8,173 nucleotides of DNA from positions 1 to 8,173 of the forward strand of contig JAEZMB010000037.1 of NCBI GenBank assembly GCA_023435825.1, given 5' to 3'. Under the pieces are notes generated by a model. That model saw only the letters and a list, made by a program, of their open reading frames with translations. It searched no databases and had not been told where the DNA came from. Positions 5,934 through 8,173 of the stretch are shown one piece after another (within the stretch, counting starts at the first letter, position 1; every line of letters begins with the position of its first letter). The position numbers and the translations under genes are program-made. This DNA is from Pseudomonadota bacterium. GTDB taxonomy: Bacteria; Desulfobacterota; Desulfovibrionia; Desulfovibrionales; Desulfovibrionaceae.

Positions 5934-6379
5934 GGGGAGGGTCCTTCCGGGTCGGCTTCGTCGAAGTCGCCCAGGGGATTGTCGACAAGGCCGAGGCTGG
6001 CCAGGGTTTCCAGCAACGTGGCCGGTTCGAAAGGCTTGGTGACGTAAGCCTGGGCTCCGGATTCGAACTGGGCGCGCAGCATGTTGGCCGGATCATCGAG
6101 GCTGGAGAGCATGACGGCCGGTACGCGCCGGTCCTCGGGGATGCCGGCGGACTCTTCCAGGCCGCGGATGCCGGCCAGGCCTTCGTGGCCGCTTAGGACC
6201 GGCATGAGGATATCCATGACCACCAGGTCAAAGGGCGTGCCGGCGGCCAGGGAGGCGGCGAAGCGGTCGATGGCCTCCTTGCCGTTGGCGGCTTCCTCGG
6301 TGGTGAAAAGGCTGCCCAGGGCCTGGATGATGAGGTGGCGTTGGTACCGGCTGTCGTCGACAATAAGGGCTCGGGGCAT
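5918..6379 (-). CDS. CheY-like single-domain response regulator
   Basis: 153 aa receiver domain with no output domain. The acidic pocket is Asp8-Asp9 (VDDS), the phospho-acceptor is Asp56 in VVMDILMP (53-60), the switch Ser is at 92 (MLSS), and the conserved Lys115 follows Tyr112 in AYVTKPF (111-117). All residues needed for phosphorylation and the Tyr/Ser switch are present. A roughly 25-residue C-terminal tail rich in Asp/Glu/Pro (NPLGDFDEADPEGPSP, 134-149) extends beyond the usual fold. The start at 6379 is 13 bp after the cheA stop, with GGAG 8 nt upstream. The 3' end overlaps cheD by 16 bp. Position directly after cheA makes it the likely phosphoryl acceptor of that kinase. It could act as a CheY talking to a motor or other effector, or as a phosphate sink; the sequence does not decide. 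The gene symbol is withheld for that reason. Confidence 0.92.
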   Translation of the reverse strand: MPRALIVDDSRYQRHLIIQALGSLFTTEEAANGKEAIDRFAASLAAGTPFDLVVMDILMPVLSGHEGLAGIRGLEESAGIPEDRRVPAVMLSSLDDPANMLRAQFESGAQAYVTKPFEPATLLETLASLGLVDNPLGDFDEADPEGPSPCKAF

Positions 6380-6392
6380 GATCCGGTCTCCG

Positions 6393-8042
6393 TCAGTGTT
6401 GATGTTTGTCGGCGTCGTGTTGCCGCTTGGCGGCGGCCAGCAGTCCCGGCACGTCCAGGACCAGGGCCATGTCGCCGGCTTCGGTGACCGTGCCGCCCAG
6501 CACGCCCTCCACCCGGCCCAGGGCCCGGCCGAGGTGCTTGAGCACGGCCTGTTTGCGGCCGATGACGGCGTCCACCACCAGGCCGGCCCGGCCGCCGTCG
6601 CGGCGCACGGTGACCACGTGGGGCGCTGTGGCCTCGATCCGTTCGAGGTCGAAGAAGCGGCGCAGGGAAAGAAGCGGCATGGGGGTCCCGCGCAGTTCCA
6701 TGACCCCCGTGGTGCCGGTCAGGGACGCCGAGGCCGGCAGCTCCAGGCATTCCTCCACGTAGTCCAGGTGGAGGTAGTAGGCCTCGCCGGCGCAGCGCAC
6801 CTCCAGGCAGTCGATGATGGCCAGGGACACTGGCAGGCGGATGGTGAAGGTGCTGCCTTGGCCGGAAATGCTCTGGACGTCCAGGCGGCCGCGCAGGGCG
6901 GCGATGGCCTCGCGCACGGCGTCCATGCCCACGCCCCGGCCCGAGACGTCGCTTAGGGCCTCGGCCGTGGACAGGCCGGGCAGGAAAATGAGTTCCAGGG
7001 CGGCGGCCGGGTCAAAGGGGCGGCCGGCGTCGAGGCGGCCGGCGGCCACGGCCTTGGCCCAGAGCTTGCGGCCGTCGATGCCGCCGCCGTCGTCGCGCAC
7101 GGCGATGACCACGTCGGAGCCTTCCTGGCGGGCCGACAGGGTGACGGTCCCCTGGCGCGGCTTGCCCAGGGCCGCGCGCACCTCGGCCGGTTCGACGCCG
7201 TGGTCCACGGCGTTTCGCAGCAGGTGGATGCAGGGGGCGTTTAACTGTTCGATGACTGCCTTGTCGAGCTTGGTGTTCTCGCCTTCCAGGACCAGGGCGG
7301 CGTCCTTGCCAAGGCTCGCGCAGGCGTCGCGCACCAGCCGGCGGTACTTGGGAAAACTCACCTTGATGGGCAGCAGCCGCAGCCCCAGGACTTGGTCGCG
7401 CAGCAGCCCCGAAAGGCGTTCGACCTCCTCGGCCACGTCGCGCAGTTCCAGGTCGGCGCGGCGGATGGCCAGGCCGGAGAGGCGGGCCTGGGCAATGCCG
7501 AGCTCGCCCACGCGGTCCACCAGCACGTCGAGTTCCACGGCCGGGATGGCCAGTTTGCGGATGCGCTCGTCGGCCCAGGCCGGACCAGGCGCTTTGTCGG
7601 TTTCGGCCTCGGCTTCGGTTTCGGCGTCCGGCTCGACGTTTGGTTCGGCGGCGCACGGCGTGTCCTGGACCAGGGCGGCCAGCCGGGCCAGACGCTCGGC
7701 AATGTCGCGGGAGGCGTCTTTCCGGGCGTTTTCGGCCATGGCCCGCATGTCGTCGAAGGCCCCGAGCAGTTCGCCCACGAACTGGCGATCGGCCGGCCGG
7801 CCGTCCCGGCGCATGAGCTCCAGCACGGATTCGGCCCCGTGGGCCAGGGCGGCCAGGTTGGCCGCGCCGATGGCTCCGGCGTCGCCCTTGATCGTGTGGG
7901 CGGCCCGGAAGATGGCGTCCACCCGGATCGGCAGTTCGCTGGCCGGGGCGGATTCCAGATCGAGGATGGCCGTTTCGATGCCGCGCAGTTGCTCCAGGCA
8001 GCTTTCGGCAAAGAGTTCGTAGAGGGTGTCGTCGTCGGCCAT
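6393..8042 (-). CDS. cheA: Chemotaxis histidine kinase CheA lacking a P2 domain
   Basis: 549 aa cytoplasmic kinase that couples chemoreceptors to response regulators. Domains in order: P1 HPt (about 1-125) with the phospho-site His49 in FRAAHTIKGDAGAIG (45-59). Next is a short acidic linker (about 128-158, with NVEPDAETEAEAETDK). Then come P3 dimerisation (about 160-225), and P4 ATPase with N-box HLLRNAVDHG (273-282), G1 DDGGGID (317-323), F-box region IFLPGLSTAEALSDVSG (352-368) and G2 GRGVGMDAV (368-376). The P5 CheW-like domain (about 400-540) follows. All catalytic motifs are intact. No room exists for the CheY/CheB-docking P2 domain found in many longer CheA proteins (about 650 aa). The His/Lys/Asp-rich C-terminus ends KRQHDADKHQH. 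The start at 8042 gives a normal HPt N-terminus; AAGGA lies 13 nt upstream, a long spacing. It heads the visible che cluster, 87 bp after the previous gene. Confidence 0.95.
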   Translation of the reverse strand: MADDDTLYELFAESCLEQLRGIETAILDLESAPASELPIRVDAIFRAAHTIKGDAGAIGAANLAALAHGAESVLELMRRDGRPADRQFVGELLGAFDDMRAMAENARKDASRDIAERLARLAALVQDTPCAAEPNVEPDAETEAEAETDKAPGPAWADERIRKLAIPAVELDVLVDRVGELGIAQARLSGLAIRRADLELRDVAEEVERLSGLLRDQVLGLRLLPIKVSFPKYRRLVRDACASLGKDAALVLEGENTKLDKAVIEQLNAPCIHLLRNAVDHGVEPAEVRAALGKPRQGTVTLSARQEGSDVVIAVRDDGGGIDGRKLWAKAVAAGRLDAGRPFDPAAALELIFLPGLSTAEALSDVSGRGVGMDAVREAIAALRGRLDVQSISGQGSTFTIRLPVSLAIIDCLEVRCAGEAYYLHLDYVEECLELPASASLTGTTGVMELRGTPMPLLSLRRFFDLERIEATAPHVVTVRRDGGRAGLVVDAVIGRKQAVLKHLGRALGRVEGVLGGTVTEAGDMALVLDVPGLLAAAKRQHDADKHQH

Positions 8043-8055
8043 GGGGAAGGGTGGT

Positions 8056-8074
8056 TCCTTATGGTGAAGCCATA
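8056..8074 (-). promoter_or_regulatory. Short hairpin next to the probable cheA Shine-Dalgarno
   Basis: On the - strand TATGG-CTTCA-CCATA (8074-8060) is a perfect 5-bp stem with a 5-nt loop. Its last A is the first base of AAGGA (8060-8056), the only plausible ribosome binding site before cheA, although 13 nt from the ATG. It is weaker than the GC stems at the other genes because it is AT-containing. Confidence 0.35.
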
Positions 8075-8080
8075 CGACGC

Positions 8081-8116
8081 CGCCGCCCGGGACGCAAGGC
8101 GACAGGCCGGGAGGCG
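8081..8116. repeat. Imperfect 10-bp inverted repeat in the cheA upstream gap
   Basis: CGCCGCCCGG (8081-8090) pairs with CCGGGAGGCG (8107-8116) with one mismatch, across a 16-nt loop. It sits in the 87-bp gap between the right-edge gene and cheA. No T-run follows in either direction. It could be a weak terminator or attenuator between the genes, or chance in GC-rich DNA. I found no convincing promoter in this gap. Confidence 0.3.
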
Positions 8117-8129
8117 GTTGGGCGCGTCC

Positions 8130-8173
8130 CTACATGTAGCCGAGGTCCGAGAGTTCCTCGGCCAGGGCGGCCG
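8130..8173 (-). CDS. C-terminal end of an unidentified gene (partial)
   Basis: Reading from the right edge on the - strand gives 13 codons, AALAEELSDLGYM, followed by TAG (8132-8130). Codon choice is GC-ending and typical of the neighbours, and the short peptide looks like the amphipathic helical end of a real protein. The rest lies outside the window. It is on the same strand as cheA and 87 bp before it, so it may be part of the same operon. Identity cannot be judged from 13 residues. Confidence 0.6.
   Translation of the reverse strand, partial: AALAEELSDLGYM

Noticed and set aside
7585..7650. Repetitive acidic stretch in the cheA linker as a tandem repeat
   Set aside because: It is a short Glu/Ala/Thr low-complexity linker between P1 and P3, without a regular repeat unit, as commonly seen in CheA.
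6814..8022. Long Ser/Arg-rich open frame on the + strand opposite cheA
   Set aside because: Composition is a reverse-strand shadow of an unambiguous CheA; there is no ribosome binding site and no recognisable fold.
1..8173. CRISPR arrays, tRNA or rRNA genes, insertion sequences, defence genes
   Set aside because: No regularly spaced direct repeats, cloverleaf-like segments, transposase motifs or terminal repeats were seen on either strand; the window is nearly filled by the listed genes.

Overview
The window is very GC-rich and gene-dense, and looks like chromosomal core sequence from a Desulfovibrio-type sulfate-reducing deltaproteobacterium (Desulfobacterota). This rests on base composition, a GC-rich intergenic element of a kind I associate from memory with Desulfovibrio genomes, and the gene content. 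No similarity search was possible, so the taxonomic call is an inference. I see no rRNA, tRNA, CRISPR array, insertion sequence or phage gene.

Layout. On the + strand, 106-1812 encodes a membrane-anchored SGNH/GDSL-type protein, preceded by a strong 12-bp GC hairpin at 40-70. Everything else is on the - strand and reads right to left as a compact array. First comes the last 13 codons of an unidentified gene (8130-8173). Then come a CheA histidine kinase without a P2 domain (6393-8042), a CheY-like receiver (5918-6379) and the receptor deamidase CheD (5430-5933). These are followed by a small membrane-anchored protein with an Ala/Pro/Lys linker (4849-5340), an ATP-sulfurylase-like/APS-kinase fusion (3122-4813), a 95-aa unknown (2797-3084), a 142-bp spacer with a GC-rich palindromic element, and holB for the clamp-loader delta' subunit (1791-2654). 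holB and the SGNH gene converge and overlap by 22 bp at their 3' ends.

How the genes fit. CheA, the receiver and CheD form a conventional chemosensory core: kinase, phospho-acceptor, and receptor-modifying adaptation enzyme. Spacing (13 bp, then a 16-bp overlap) indicates co-transcription. The next three genes follow at short gaps (89, 35 and 37 bp), so the APS kinase fusion probably belongs to the same transcript, although a functional link is not shown by the sequence. holB is a housekeeping replication gene at the end of the array.

Most notable points. (1) In the Sat/CysC fusion the APS kinase half carries all its motifs. The sulfurylase half keeps the fold signature but has lost the catalytic QxRN/HxxH residues and the GRDxAG motif, so it is probably a pseudo-enzyme. 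(2) Perfect short inverted repeats sit directly against the Shine-Dalgarno sequence of four - strand genes (cheA, the 163-aa gene, the fusion gene and holB). (3) A probable PAPS-producing enzyme lies in a chemosensory operon beside an uncharacterised membrane protein. I do not see a clearly new defence or mobile system here.
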